Assembly: GCA_022828595.1 (NCBI GenBank) | Contig: JAKGHH010000001.1 | Span: forward strand, 205,797,813 to 205,861,812 | Direction: 5' to 3' | Source of the DNA: Nelumbo lutea | Lineage: Eukaryota; Streptophyta; Magnoliopsida; Proteales; Nelumbonaceae | Length of the DNA: 64,000 nucleotides | In this document: positions 11,564 through 23,164 of the stretch, one piece after another | Numbering within the stretch: position 1 is the first letter of the stretch | Layout: each line of letters opens with the position of its first letter | Notes under the pieces: generated by a model | Databases searched by the model: none | What the model was told of the DNA's origin: nothing | What the model saw: the letters and a program-made list of their open reading frames with translations, nothing else | Program-made: the position numbers and the translations under genes

Positions 11564-13111
11564 CTAGAGAATGTCCCAAGCTTCTATCGATGATGAATCC
11601 TCTAGGCATGTGAGTTTGCCTAGGTTCCTTTTAAAGTGGTCCAAATCTTGGTCATGCATAATCAATGAACTTTGATGGATCGACAGGAGATCTAGGGTGC
11701 TAGAGCTGGTGGTGGAGTTCATTTCAAAGGAAACATTGTTGGATGCTCTCATTTCTTGTATGCATTTTCTTAGGGATGCAACAAATTGGCGACCGATTAG
11801 CTCCTCAAGAGTTGGACCAAAATTTAGGGAATTATTTGACATCGTTTGGGAATCTAAATGATCCTTCAGCGAGGATTGATATTTGAAGGGTCTGCCTCTC
11901 ATTCTCGAACCCGTAGTGGTATTATTTATGTCATATCTGCCTATTGTAGTTGATTATATTTTAATCTGTTGCTCCTCAGAATTCGAGCCTTGAATAATCA
12001 TTTCTTGCTTTTGCTGTTTCCGAGTTGAACTGTTACTTGACTTGGCTCACTTCCGTTTTGAGGACTCACTGGGCTCATTGTGACTCACTTTCACTACACG
12101 TTCCTTGCCTTTGTTGTTGTTTCTCCCCGGCGGTTGGACACCCTCCATTGTTCTTTGTTGCTCCTCGATGAGCTCATCCTCCGAGTCTTCTTTAGAGCTC
12201 TGATCACATCTTACAATCTGAAGTTGCTTGCATGAAATTGTTGTCTCCTGAGATTTCCTCTAGGTTGGGAAGGTGAGTGGCTTCTCCGATTTGTGTTCTA
12301 CGCACAACCATTCCCCTGGTTCATCCAGTTTTCTCTCTTCCAACTCTAGAAGGATGTCATGTAGTAGTGTTGCTTTGGGAAGAAGGTTAGATTTTTTCTA
12401 GTTATGACCTACTAACTCATAGTAGATACACAATTTTGTGAGGTTTTCAAAAGCAAACCTGACCCAAACTGGGCTATTGTTATTGTTAAGAAAGAAGCCC
12501 TTTGGTAATGATTTTCAAAGGTCGATTTCTACATGCAGTATTACCATGCATCATCGAGTAGGCTTCCTAGGTTCCATCTCTGCATTGTCCTCTAGAACTC
12601 TCTGAGGTGCAGAGGCAAAAAGGTTGCAATGGTGGTCGGATATGTTGTTCCTAGGAATGTTGTGCATTTGAAGCCATATTTTTTGGAATCACAACTTAAT
12701 CTTCTCTCCTACGGTGCCATCTTGCCAGGCCACTACTAGCATCTAACTCCCCCGAATGAACCACGAGCCTCCATTTAAAACTTTCAAAAGGTCTTCTTCC
12801 TATTCGAAAATGAACACTCAGCCACCGCTATCGTTATGACCAATTCAATTGGGTACATCGGATTCATGCATTTTTAATAAATGCTTGGACATTCTCCATA
12901 GAACTTTAATGCAAGGAAATATTCTTCCTCTTAAGGTCTTATTAACTACCTCTGTCGCTTCTTGTACCGGCTCCACATTGATTTCTAAGTGGGAACTGAT
13001 AATGGATGCATACTTTTCCAGCTCCTTACCCAGATCTGCAATCTACTAGGTCATGACAGGTGAGCTTTGCTTCTCCATTATTTTATCCAAGTCATGGGAG
13101 TCTTCAGCCAT
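11564..13111 (-). pseudogene. LINE ORF1 (gag-like), broken
   Basis: The reading begins at an ATG at 13111 (MAEDSHDLDKIMEKQ), meets stop codons within about 21 residues, and continues in pieces. Around 12500-12380 the minus strand reads SPVWVRFAFENLTKLCIYYE then LVGHN. This matches the L1 gag stretch before and into the CCHC zinc knuckle, but one knuckle cysteine is now Tyr. The last part (11902-11564) is an open frame with no recognised domain. The function would have been RNA binding by the LINE particle; it is inactive here. Confidence 0.7.
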
Positions 13112-13300
13112 TCTGGAAAAGGACTTGTCTCAGACTTGCAGTAGCAAAAGGTTGCAAGGGTTAACGGGAGGACATCAGGGATAGGGGTGAAAACAACATT
13201 TAACTGCGTGGATTAAGGGAATGTGAGGGTTAAGAGAGGGATCAACAGATAGTGCGAAAACGAGAACTTGATAAGGACTAAGGTCCTTTCATTGCTTTTA

Positions 13301-14258
13301 TTTTACTGCACGGATGATTGTTATATTTAGCAATTTACAAGTGGGTATGTGAAGGCTACTTGGACAAGATTTAGGGCCACCACCTAAAGCCCAACTCAAG
13401 TGTAACGTCCAAGCTTACCCAAGGTACTAATTTCTCAACCCAAGCAGAAATCAGATTTAGTTATACACCATTGACGTGGTATATAGATCACCGTTAGATT
13501 CCACGACATTTGAATAATTGTCATATTATGAGGTCAGGTGGCATTTATCAAAATTCATTGGATGCTATATTTGGTAAATAAGTGGTCTGAGAAATAAGTA
13601 CTTATTGATAATTGACGATCCCTTTCTCAAACCATTTATACTTGTTTTAAGTACTTATTGGGATCCTCATGTTTAACAAACCATTTTCCAACAAGTAATT
13701 AATTTTGTAGAAATGGCATTTGTACCTACTTCATAAATCCATATAAATATTGGTTTTTGAATATTATATTGTTTATTTCCAATGAACTTACTACATCACT
13801 CCTTTGAGTGACACATGGGTCCATATGTAATGCATGTGGAACTACACATGGGCCCACATAACACACATGTGGCATTATTACTATAACAATAATAATAATA
13901 CCAACAACAATAACAAAAGTTCATCTATAATAATAATAAGAATAATAAGTCTAAAATGTTTGGGACTATGCATATGCAAGGAAGTCCAATTGCAAAACCC
14001 TCCCTGTGAAAACTTGACTAAGTTCAAATATGCTCAAAACACCACTGTGTAATGCTATAATGCGAAAGTCCTGAAACCAGGGTAAAAATAATGCTATTTA
14101 CTAGTCTTTTATGTTATAAGGAATACAAAAACTATATAGAGAATAAATTTGCAGCGTGCCATTAAATGTGATGAGCAAAAACACATGCCGTTAGAAGGGG
14201 GACCAACGTTGGACTCATCATATCTGACGAGAGAAGAGCATGAACCACGAGTCCACCA
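13301..14258. repeat. AT-rich intergenic DNA with AATAAGTACTTATT-type repeat
   Basis: Around 13555-13690 are several copies of aataagtacttatt-like palindromes within a decayed repeat that recurs at 14925-15080 and 30230-30420. A trinucleotide tract rich in aat/aac lies at about 13880-13950. There is no coding evidence; the open frame across the trinucleotide tract is low complexity. Confidence 0.45.
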
Positions 14259-14259
14259 A

Positions 14260-14608
14260 GGATTTATTCGTTTTTCGGGAAGTTATTTGAATAAATGTCA
14301 TTACCTAAGTAAGTATTTCTTGGAAAATATTTATCTATGTAAGTGTATTTATGTATATTCTTTTTTATTTTTTAGGTAAATAAGAAAATAACTATTTTAA
14401 TCATAAAAAATATATTATTAAAAGGGAAAATTTTGTATCATTCAAGTGTTGTCAATTTCCCCCAGGCGAGAAGTTATTTATTCACCTAAGAGATGAGTAT
14501 CACTTACCAAAGAAAATAATTTTTCTATGGATTCCACATAAATCTGAAAAAAGAATATGGCTATCTTGGTTTTCTCCGCTCAAAATCCAAAAAAAGACTG
14601 GCCCCCAA
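14260..14608 (+). mobile_element. TTA-type MITE (family A), complete but diverged
   Basis: The order follows the family seen at 49544-49914: TTCGTTTTTCGGGAAGTTA at the left end, then a tcattcaagtgttg block, a gagaagttatttattcacc block and a ccacataaatctgaaa block, ending in CTCAAAATCCAAAAAAAGAC. It is the most diverged near-full copy here and the TTA flanks are no longer clear. It has no coding capacity. Confidence 0.75.
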
Positions 14609-14924
14609 ATAATGCTCCAATCCAATAGATCCCAGAACCATCATTGAATCGGAGTTCAAAATGCAGAACAGGGCATAATAAACCAAAGAGTTTGATGGAG
14701 TAGAAAGAAAACAGTCGAATAACAAGTTATTAGACGTGGAAAACTAACGATCCCTGGTTTAGTAGACTGCATTGAACAACATAGCTGAAGTTCTTGGGTC
14801 GTTTCTTCGTTCACCGGTCACCCTCCCTATTTCAGCCTGTCACTGCAAGAGGACCCTATGTGAATTGGAGAAGGCGATAGAGTTTTCTCCATTTGTAAGG
14901 GTGCACTTAAAATTTAAGCGATTA

Positions 14925-15080
14925 AAATAAGCAGCCCAAAGGTTGTTTATTTTTTTAAGTACTTATGTTTGAAATACGCACTTATTTGTGGCTTTTTTTT
15001 TACTAAATAGGAATAAGTGCTTATTGTGGTCCTACCACTTACTGTGATACGAAACAAGGGCTTATTTTACCATGTGAAAT
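14925..15080. repeat. AATAAGTGCTTATT-type dispersed repeat
   Basis: It contains ttaagtacttat, gcacttatttgtgg, aataagtgcttattg and gggcttatttta, a relative of sequences at 13555-13690 and 30230-30420. It is probably a decayed MITE; ends are not resolvable by eye. Confidence 0.4.
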
Positions 15081-15150
15081 GCTACTCATAGATTTTCTAC
15101 CATTCCAATTATATACATGAGATATGTGACTGGTAAAAACTTGGTTAACT

Positions 15151-15540
15151 GTAGGGGTGTCAACGGTATTCAAAAATTGAATTCGGATAATTTGAATATT
15201 TAATCAGTCGAATTCAGATATCTTATTCTTACTGAATAGTTAATCATATTTGAATTTGGATATGACCTGATTCGATTCGATAATTTATATATTTATATAC
15301 TTTATATCAATAAAATATTTATTTTATATATTTATTAATTATCTAAAATAAATAATTAATCGAATTTGAATCGAATCAAATATTCTAATATTCAATCGAA
15401 TTTGAATTCAGATATTAATTTTCAATATCCATTAGATATCAAATTTTCTAATTGGATTCGAATTCGATTATTGCCTAATCCGATATTAATTTCAATATCT
15501 ATCCCATATCGGATCGAATTCGGATGTCTAACTCAACTGT
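15151..15540. repeat. GAATTCG-rich dispersed element, hAT-like start
   Basis: It starts with TAGGGGTGTCAACGG, a terminus like that of hAT-type MITEs such as the one at 48248-48648. The body is a string of variants of gaattcgaat, gaattcagata and caatatc. The right end is not clear. The open frame inside is repeat-derived. Confidence 0.45.
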
Positions 15541-16055
15541 TAGATGGATTGATTTGGATGGGCATGGAATAATGCATATCTCCAAAATACCCATCCAACA
15601 ATAGATAACCTCATAACCTGAGATTTGTCAAACATCTATGGTAATATTCGGTAAAAGTTTAGATATGAAACTTATTTTGCATGGGATTGAATTGGATTTC
15701 AAACCAATAAATATTTGAATTTTGAACCAATTATAACAATAATGTAAACATACCAAATGACCTAAACATACTTTATTTTTTCTCTAATATAATATATTAT
15801 TTCTTTATGTTATAAAGTATATAATGGTAATCAATTAGATCTGATTTAGATTTGTATATTTGAATTAAATGATCGAATTCAAATATTTAATTGAATCCAA
15901 ATTTGGTTAATCTTTGGTACTTGAATATTGGTAAAGTCTTATTTGTAAATACTAGGGTTGTGCATGGATCGATTTAGTTTGGTTTCATGGCAGAACCTCA
16001 AATCTACCTTGTAAGAATTGCTTTCAGGTTTTTGGAATCGGAATCTAGCTTGTAA

Positions 16056-16060
16056 AGGTC
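16056..16060. repeat. target-site duplication AGGTC (left)
   Basis: AGGTC directly precedes the left LTR (TGTTATAGAC at 16061) and is repeated exactly at 18751-18755 after the right LTR. This defines the insertion of the 16061-18750 element. Confidence 0.85.
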
Positions 16061-16813
16061 TGTTATAGACACACCACCCGGCAGCACATTGCGGCGCAGT
16101 CATAGGCAGCAGCACGCATAGCGGGCCGCCCAACTTATCGCCCGGCAGCCCGGCAGCGCGCCGCACGCATTGCCTGGCAGCACGTAGCACGTACCGCCCT
16201 GTAGAGCGCACAGTAGCATGTACCGCTTGGCAGCGCGGCAGCACGCACTGCACGGTAGCAGCACTAGGCAGCAGCACGCATCACACGGCAGCAGCACGCA
16301 CCTTACGGTAGCAGCACTGCGAGGCGCGCACCGCCAGGTAGCAGTAGTAGGGCGGGGCCCACATGATAGATCATCAGGGTGGGCCCACACTTATCTTACC
16401 ATGTCAGCTCTGCTCGCCAACTCGCCGCCAGTTTCACCATCCCTTATCCCTTATCCTTATCTTATCTTATCTTCTTAAGTAAAGAATTGTGTTTCCATTA
16501 GGAGTAGGTAATTAGGAATTTGAGTTCAAGTTGGAGTTTGAGTTTAATTAGGAATTCCCTTCTGTAATCTCCTATTTAAGGAGCCACGAATTGAAATAAA
16601 GGCATTCAGTTTTCCAGTAAAGAAAGAGAGTGAGGAGAGTTCGGGTGGTCTCTTGGACAAATCACCCATTAGGAGAGTTCAGGTGATCTCTTGGACAAAT
16701 CACCCACGCGATTGCCACAATAGGGTCTGTACGCAAGGGCAAGGGCAAGGGAAGATAGGAGTCTCTCCCGGCGGATCGACTCGTGACGAGATCCTATGCG
16801 CGGGCCCATAACA
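16061..16813 (+). repeat. left LTR of gypsy-like element
   Basis: The first part (16070-16350) is unusually GC-rich and built of variants of ggcagcacgcaccgc. Then comes a promoter-like part with TATTTAAG at about 16572 and AATAAA at about 16596. Next is a duplicated block (gagagttc, ggtgatctcttggacaaatc) at about 16636-16710, and the LTR ends in GGGCCCATAACA. Confidence 0.88.
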
Positions 16814-16836
16814 TTATGGTATCAGAACCTACCATC

Positions 16837-17889
16837 ATGGGGGTACAAGAGCCTCTGTCTTCCAAGGTCTACGAACTGGAGCACAAACTTGTAGAGACTA
16901 GCATGGAGATACGTGAGGTCAAGGATGATGTCCGAGAGCTTCGACGCTTGCTGGAGACATTCTTAGCCAATAGGGAATGAAACTCAGAAGGAACCGCCAC
17001 CAACAACAACCGCAGACCGGACTAGCAGAAATGCCTAGCGAACATCAGACGGCCACCCTAACTGCCGCTGTTATCCCCAAATACAGTCGGCTAGAATTTT
17101 CATCCTACAACGGCGCTGGAGGCCCACTAGGATGGTTGCACCGCAGCGAACGATTTTTCCGCAACCAGCGCACCGATGACAGAGACAAGGTCAGTCTGGT
17201 CGCGTTCCACCTGACCGAAGAAGCGTAGCTCTGGTTCTACCGAGTGGAGCAGGAGGAACCGTGTCTTAGTTGGGATCAGTTCAAGTCGTATTGCCTCCTT
17301 CGGTTCGGACCCCCATTGACAAGCAACCCCTTGGGGGAACTCATTAACCTCAAGCAGACCGGGACCGTAGCTGAGTATCAGCGGCAGTTCCAGACCCTTC
17401 TTGCTAGGGCCTCTTCAGTACGCTCAGACCAGTAGGTGGATATGCTCACAGCTGGTCTAGCCGAACCCCTGAGAGTTGATGTAGAGATGCAGAGCCCCGC
17501 CTAACTTGGTCACGACAATGAATTTAGCCCTAGCCTTCGAGTGCAAACTGCAGATTAGCCAATCTATTCAGCATGGGATGCCCAGCAGCGCTTGGACAAA
17601 CACAAAGCCTATTGGAGGAGGGTCTTTGCTGACAGCCAACAAGGAACCACTCGGAATGGCTCCATATCTAGTAGCCAGCCCAGAACGGAAGCCACAGACA
17701 AATACCAATTCCAGATCAGCATCCAGTGTGGGGAGCAGCGGCGGTACACCCCCTATTAAGCACTTGTCCAGGGCTGAGATGGTAGAACGAAGGGTGAGGG
17801 GGCAATGTTTAAATTGCGATGAACTCTACTCAGCAGGGCACATGTGCAAGAGACTTTTCTGCCTCCTGGTGAAAACAAGAGGAAGATGA
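16837..17889 (+). pseudogene. gypsy gag polyprotein, broken
   Basis: It starts at ATG 16837 (MGVQEPLSSKVYELEHKL) with a coiled-coil N-terminus, and changes frame near 16978. The capsid part reads YSRLEFSSYNGAGGPLGWLH, then FHLTEEA, a stop at 17226, and LWFYRVEQEEPCLSWDQF. A second in-frame stop at 17433 follows RSDQ. Both stops are TAG where family members often have CAG (Gln), fitting C-to-T decay. The zinc knuckle (CLNCDELYSAGHMCK) is at about 17805-17855 in the frame of the first segment. It is not translatable as one protein. Confidence 0.8.
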
Positions 17890-18010
17890 GGATGAACCCC
17901 CTCCATGGGAAACCCGATCCAGGAGGGCAAAGCCATCCAGGATTCCTTTGGGGTGTTTTCGATACCCAATTCGAGCTTGAGGACAAGCTCGTTGTCCGGA
18001 AGGGGTGTGA

Positions 18011-18750
18011 TGTTATGGACACACCGACCGGCAACACACTGCGGCGCAGTCATAGGCAGCAGCACGCACAGCCCGGCAGCCCGACAGCACGCCGCACGCA
18101 CCGCCTGGCAACACACAGCACGTACCGCCCGGCAGCACGCCCAACAGCACGTACCGCCCGGCAGCACGCCCAACAGCACGTACCGCCCGGCAGCGCGCAA
18201 CACTAGGCAGCAGCACGACAGCAGCATGCACTGCACGACAACAACACGCACCGCACGGCAGCAGCACTGCGAGACGCACACACTGCTCGACAGCAATTGT
18301 AGGGTGGGGCCCACATGATAGCTTATCAAGGTGGGCTCACACTTATCTTACCACATCAGCTCTGCCTGCCAAATCGCCGCTAACTACACCATTCCTCATC
18401 CCTTATCCTTATCCTTATCTTATCTTCTTAAGTAAAGAATTGTGTTACCATTAGGAGTATGTAATTAGGAGTTTGAGTTTAATTAGGAATTTCTTTCTGT
18501 AATCTCATATTTAAGGAGCCACGAATTGAAATAAAGGCATTCAGTTTTTTCAGTCAAGAAAGAGAGTGAAGAGAGTTCGGTTGGTTTCTTGGACAAATCA
18601 CCCATTAAGAAGAGTTCGGGTGATCTCTTGGACAAATCACCCACGCGATTGCCACAATAGGGTCTGTACGCAAGGGCAAGGGCAAGGGAAGACAGGAGTC
18701 TCTCCCGGTGGACCGACCCGTGACGAGATCCTACGCATGGGCCCATTACA
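18011..18750 (+). repeat. right LTR of gypsy-like element
   Basis: It matches the left LTR throughout, with indels in the GC-rich half. A unit with cagcacgtaccgcccggcag is tandemly repeated at about 18115-18190, and the taccatt...gtttgagttt part is shortened compared with the left LTR. TSD AGGTC follows at 18751-18755. Confidence 0.88.
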
Positions 18751-18755
18751 AGGTC

Positions 18756-19675
18756 TGTTGTAGAGTTGGTTCTGGCCTTAGAGGTTCCAGGTTTTATCTG
18801 TGGAACCTGTTCTTTTTTTACTCTCCCCCTCCTAAAGAAAGAAACATTTTCTTTAAAAGCTTGATTCCCAATTATGATAATGTATAGTTTAAATCATAAT
18901 TATATTATCTTTATTGGTTAAATTGAGTAATTTAATATATAGATTATCATAATATATTAATATATGGTTCAAAATTTGTCATTATAATTTAAATTTTATA
19001 AATATTACCTTTTATATTATTTATCATACACATTCAAATATTTAATTAAAAATGAATGCCCAAATCACTGAAGTAACTCAATGATCAAATGAGATTATGA
19101 TTTGTCCTCTGGGTCGACTTGTAGACCATTTCTTAAATTTGAAAGGTTCATATGTTCAACGTCTGAAGTTGAGGACCACAGAAATACAAACATTAACTAA
19201 TAGTTTTTGTCATCCAAAACTGAGAGTGAAGTGTACTCCACCTCTATTTTGTACGTGTCTAAAACCGAGAGAGACAATTCATCACAATATTTATTGAGTG
19301 ATTGGTTTCCTAATCTAGAGAGAGATCACAATTCATCAAGATATTTCTGGGAATTTGCTTGTTCAAAGCTAATAATTATACCTTCTGGGCAATAATATAA
19401 TTTTGGCTCATATTATATAAATTTCCACTAGTGGATTTGTTCTCAAGGAATAACGTGAAGGAAAAGAAAATTTCAGTCACAATGACGGGGAATTGGGGAA
19501 ATATGCATTCGGTAGTTTCAGGGAATTAGCCCATTTCAAGTTATAAAATCAATAGAAGAAACAAATCTCCAATTTCAACTTATAGCGGTTGTGTTCACGG
19601 ATGGGTTTCAGTCGGTCAAGCCTCCAATTTCGATATGTAATTTGTCAAACTTTATATTTCATCATTTGCGAATAG
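18756..19675. other. intergenic, upstream of the thioredoxin-like gene
   Basis: AT-rich sequence with no recognised gene or clear element. The short frames at 19097-19395 overlap in two frames and look like chance. Confidence 0.4.
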
Positions 19676-19679
19676 CCTC

Positions 19680-19687
19680 TTATAAAT
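19680..19687 (+). promoter_or_regulatory. possible TATA box of thioredoxin-like gene
   Basis: TTATAAAT lies only about 42 bases before the ATG at 19729, which would leave a very short leader. It is a weak call. Confidence 0.25.
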
Positions 19688-19728
19688 GTGAGATATCTTG
19701 TCAAAAAGGACTCTGGGAAGTGGGAGCA

Positions 19729-22216
19729 ATGGCGATGAATCGACGGCGATTAATCAGCTGCTTATCGGAAGAGGCCTGGAACAATTTCGTTATAAAGTCC
19801 GAAAAACCGGTATTCCCGAACTGTCTTCACTTTCTATCAATTTGTTGTTAGTTGTTGTTAGTTAATAGGAGCTGCGGCTACATATATAGCAGCGATTAGT
19901 TCATCCTTATATATCCATGCCTCCAAAAACCCTGGTGTTACCGCTATTCATGGTTTTAAAATCAATGTTTTGAAGGACTAAGGTGCCGTTTGATAAGTTT
20001 ATCTTGAAAGATCTGAAAGCCAAAAGACATAGTGGGCTTTGACATAAAAATCTTGATAGTCCATAGACTATTTGGTTGGAGGCGTCTTCCGTACAAAGAT
20101 GAGAAATTTCATTTCTACTTTCTTGAAATAAGCTTGAATCAAGCTTTTTGTGTCTTTTTGGAAGTTAGGTTTTTCCCTAAACAAATGAGAAAAGATGAAA
20201 ATACGAGCTACGGAGCTTTTAAACAACCAACAGCCTGAGTAGAAAGATGCTCCAAAGAGGCTTAACTTGTTCACAAGTTATTGGCTAAAAACCTAACACA
20301 TAAATAATCAATTTTGAACAATGATGAGGAACATATGTGGTCTAGGGTTGTTAATGGATTGGACCACATCCAAACCAAAATCAATGATTTTGACAGATTG
20401 GATGAACTAACAAGACAAAATGTTTTAAAAAATGACCCGGAAACGAAATCATTCTGTCCATCAATTTCTGGGTTGATGGTCTGACCATCCAATTCGAATC
20501 ACGGCTCATTCTAATAACAAAATTAAAAAATTAAAAAAACAATTAAAAAATAAAAACGGTCAAAAACCATTGAACGGGTTAATGGGTTGACGGTTCGACT
20601 GCTCGGGTCAACGGTTTGTTGACTTTTTCAATGGTTTTTGACCAAATACAGGATTTGGGATAAAACGGAACCGGCTGCCTGGACGGTTTCCGACTGTTCG
20701 AGTCAACAACAGTTTGAAAACGTTAGACATATTGAATTGGATTAATCCAGAATCAATGATTCAAAATATTTATTGGATTAGATTGAACCTGGTCCATTAG
20801 CAATGGATTTATATTGAAATAGATTAGATTGACCCAATATTTGATCCATTGATAAAAGATAAGAATATAGGTGCCAATAAACCATCAGGTTAGAAATAAT
20901 CTAAATTAAAACAAATTGAAAAATCCAAACATTAAATTAGACGGATCTAAAATAGTACAAAATATTCATTATATTATATTAGACTCACATTGTACTAGAT
21001 CGGATTGGATCAAACACATTCAAATTTACACCCCTAAATTATTGAGGTCTCCCATGCACGATGCATCCTATATCTATAGAAAGAAATCAAAAGATTTCTA
21101 ATTTTCATTGTGGCTGGCTTTTTCCTGATGGGTAATTAATTGGTACAGGTGATTGCCTTTTTCACTGCTTCATGGTTCGCACCGGCACGCGATTTTTTAC
21201 CGACTGTTTTAGATCAGGCCAAGAAAAGACCCAATGTATTGTTTCTCAAAGTGGACGTTGATGCCTTGAAGGTGATACACTATCATTTTATTTTATTTGA
21301 AGTCTGAAAAATATAAGATAAAATCTATCTTTTCTCAACACTTTATCTCTATGTTCATAAAATTCAAAAAGAAAAAAATTAAGGCCGCAACTAAGATATA
21401 TCATATATTGCTCTTAGTTTTGTTCTTTTAAAAGTGTTAAAGCTTTATTGTCTTTAAATAATTTAACCTATACATTAGTTTAAGTTATTTAAAACCCAAC
21501 TTTAATATACTTCTTTGTTTCTTTCTTTTGAATTCATTATATTTCATATTATGGAATTAGTTCGTTTGGGGATTCAGAGTACAGCCTATTGTTTTATTAG
21601 AATGCAAAATCGTTTCATAATGTTGATATTTTTGTACAAGAAACAAGTAATATATGAAAAAATATATATTTCTAATAAATAATAAAATATCCTTGTACAG
21701 TGATTATTAGTTATTAGAGATTATGATGTGTGTTTGACAAATTAGTGTATCATTTGTTGTTTTTTCTTGGTAGTAATATCAACATTGGGAACATCTCTGA
21801 AACCTTAAATCTCTAAGGCTGTGTTTGGTTTCAAGCCAAACACAGCCTAAAGGAGGAAATATAAAGATTTTTTTCTCTGATCCATGTTAGGCATAAAAGT
21901 TCTTTTCTACTGTATGGCTTAGGAATCATCTTGAACACACTTATATGTTAATTGGGTGGGGAGATCTTGATGAGTAATGACACTATATAATTATTTTTTA
22001 ATCATTACTAAAACTTGTTATTTTCAGTCTGTTGCTTCACAGATGGAGGTCAAGATATATCCTACAATCGTGTTAATGGAAGATGGGAAGCAAAAGAAAA
22101 AGGTTGAGGGTCCGAATAAAGAAGGGTTGGTTAACATAATAACGGAATCCGGGAAGTCCACTTGTGTTCCACCAATCTTAACTCGACCCAAAAGAAATGG
22201 GTTGGGATCCGAATAA
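19729..22216 (+). CDS. thioredoxin-like protein (h-type/CXXS group) lacking active-site cysteines
   Basis: Three exons join in frame at phase-0 GT-AG introns: 19729-19809, 21149-21271 and 22028-22216, giving 130 residues. The thioredoxin fold is recognisable: EEAWNNF near the N-terminus, KPVIAFFTASW (about 26-36), VLFLKVDVDALKSVASQMEV (about 57-76), the conserved cis-proline in IYPTIVL (Pro80) and LMEDGKQKKKVEG. The redox site that is normally WCxxC (WCxxS in the CXXS group) is WFAPA at 36-40, so neither cysteine is present and the protein cannot act as a dithiol reductase. Intron positions flank the active-site exon, as I recall for plant h-type thioredoxins. The tail after residue 105 (KSTCVPPILTRPKRNGLGSE) is not typical. 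Intron 1 (1339 bases) has accumulated an hAT-like repeat. Splice sites and frame are intact, so it may be a redox-dead paralogue with a binding role, or a recently decaying gene; sequence alone does not decide. Confidence 0.75.
20344..21033. repeat. hAT-like repeat in thioredoxin intron 1
   Basis: It starts with TAGGGTTGTTAATGGATTGG and ends with an inverted counterpart TTACACCCCTA near 21022-21032. The interior is rich in tggatt, gattgg and ggtcaacggtt variants typical of such elements. I found no clear 8-bp duplication. Confidence 0.45.
21815..21853. repeat. short hairpin with GGCTGTGTTTGG ends, in thioredoxin intron 2
   Basis: AGGCTGTGTTTGGTTT is followed directly by AAGCCAAACACAGCCT, an almost perfect 16-bp inverted repeat. 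It resembles two MITE ends left joined after internal loss. Confidence 0.55.
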
Positions 22217-23164
22217 AAAAAATAAGGAAAAGTACCAAAACACACGATGCAGAATTCTGAATTCCGGTCCCCCTACAACTAGCCCTCTCCCCCCTATAAA
22301 CCACTGCCCGTGAATTTGGTATCAATTCATGGTCAGGATGCATTCTCCCTGTACTTTGGGCCTAGTAAATTCTATCAATAGCGTATTCCATCAAAATTAG
22401 TATATTATCTCCTTACTTCTAGGAGATAATTAACTGTACATATCTTATCTCCTTATCTCTTAATTTCTTTCCTTCTTGTATTCTTTAGGTTGCCGACCTA
22501 CTTTCTTGATTGTATCTCGCTCTATTATAAATAGAACTGTAACCTATTGAATTAAATATATAGAGAAATTATTATCTTCTCCATTTGTTTTCTTGTTTCG
22601 TATCACATAAATCTCTACTGTTGTAAATAATATTGTACTCTCAATGTAACAGTGCATATACTATGAAATGAAAAAACAAAAAAAAAATAAAAATAAAAAG
22701 ATCAAACACGCCAAATTTCCCGTTCAAAACTGAGTTCGTTTTATGGTGACAAATAAATTTCGACTCACGTCTTCGTCGATGGTTGCTAACCCGAGCTCGT
22801 TCATTACCAGGTTGTTTAATTAATTTGTTGTGCGCTCAAAGGTCTGCCTTGCTATCAGCCTACCATTAATAATAAAATATTTAAACTATCCATATGTTTT
22901 AATAAATTCATTAAGCTCCTCTTTGCTTTTCGATAAGTTATTTATTCGGACAAATGCAGTTATCTAGATAAGTTTTTCTTGAAAAATACTTATCTTGATA
23001 AATACATTTATCCATATTCTTTAGTTTCTCGTGTAAATAAGGTAATGGTCATTTTAATCATAAAAATACATTATTAAGAGGGGCATTTTTGTCCCATTCA
23101 AGTATTGGCAACTTCCCCTTAGGTGGAAAAGTTATTTACCCACATGGGAGATGGGTATCACTTA

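Larger units (their letters stand above)
7230..13300 (-). mobile_element. degenerate L1-type LINE retrotransposon
   Basis: Read on the minus strand the order is ORF1 (gag-like), endonuclease, reverse transcriptase, zf-RVT and RNase H, the usual order of plant L1 elements. The T-run at 7231-7239 on + would be the poly(A) tail at the 3' end. The 5' end is placed at about 13.3 kb only because coding similarity stops at 13111; I found no target-site duplication. Many stops and frameshifts show that it is dead. Confidence 0.85.
16061..18750 (+). mobile_element. gag-only Ty3/gypsy-like LTR retrotransposon
   Basis: The element is 2690 bases long, with a 753-bp left LTR (16061-16813) and a 740-bp right LTR (18011-18750). 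Both begin TGTTAT and end with ACA, and a perfect AGGTC duplication flanks the element. A primer-binding site TGGTATCAGAACC is at 16817, three bases after the LTR. A purine-rich tract (ggaaggggtgtga) directly precedes the right LTR. Between the LTRs are only gag and a short tail that reads FELEDKLVVRKG, like the C-terminus of gypsy polyproteins; protease, reverse transcriptase, RNase H and integrase are absent. It would need a partner for mobility. Confidence 0.9.

Noticed and set aside
13834..14052. Frame with poly-Asn/Tyr stretch
   Set aside because: It is encoded by an aat/aac trinucleotide tract; no other support.
16100..16390. Cysteine/alanine-rich frames over the GC-rich LTR part (also at 18013-18329)
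   Set aside because: They are translations of the ggcagcacgc repeat in several frames on both strands, inside LTRs.
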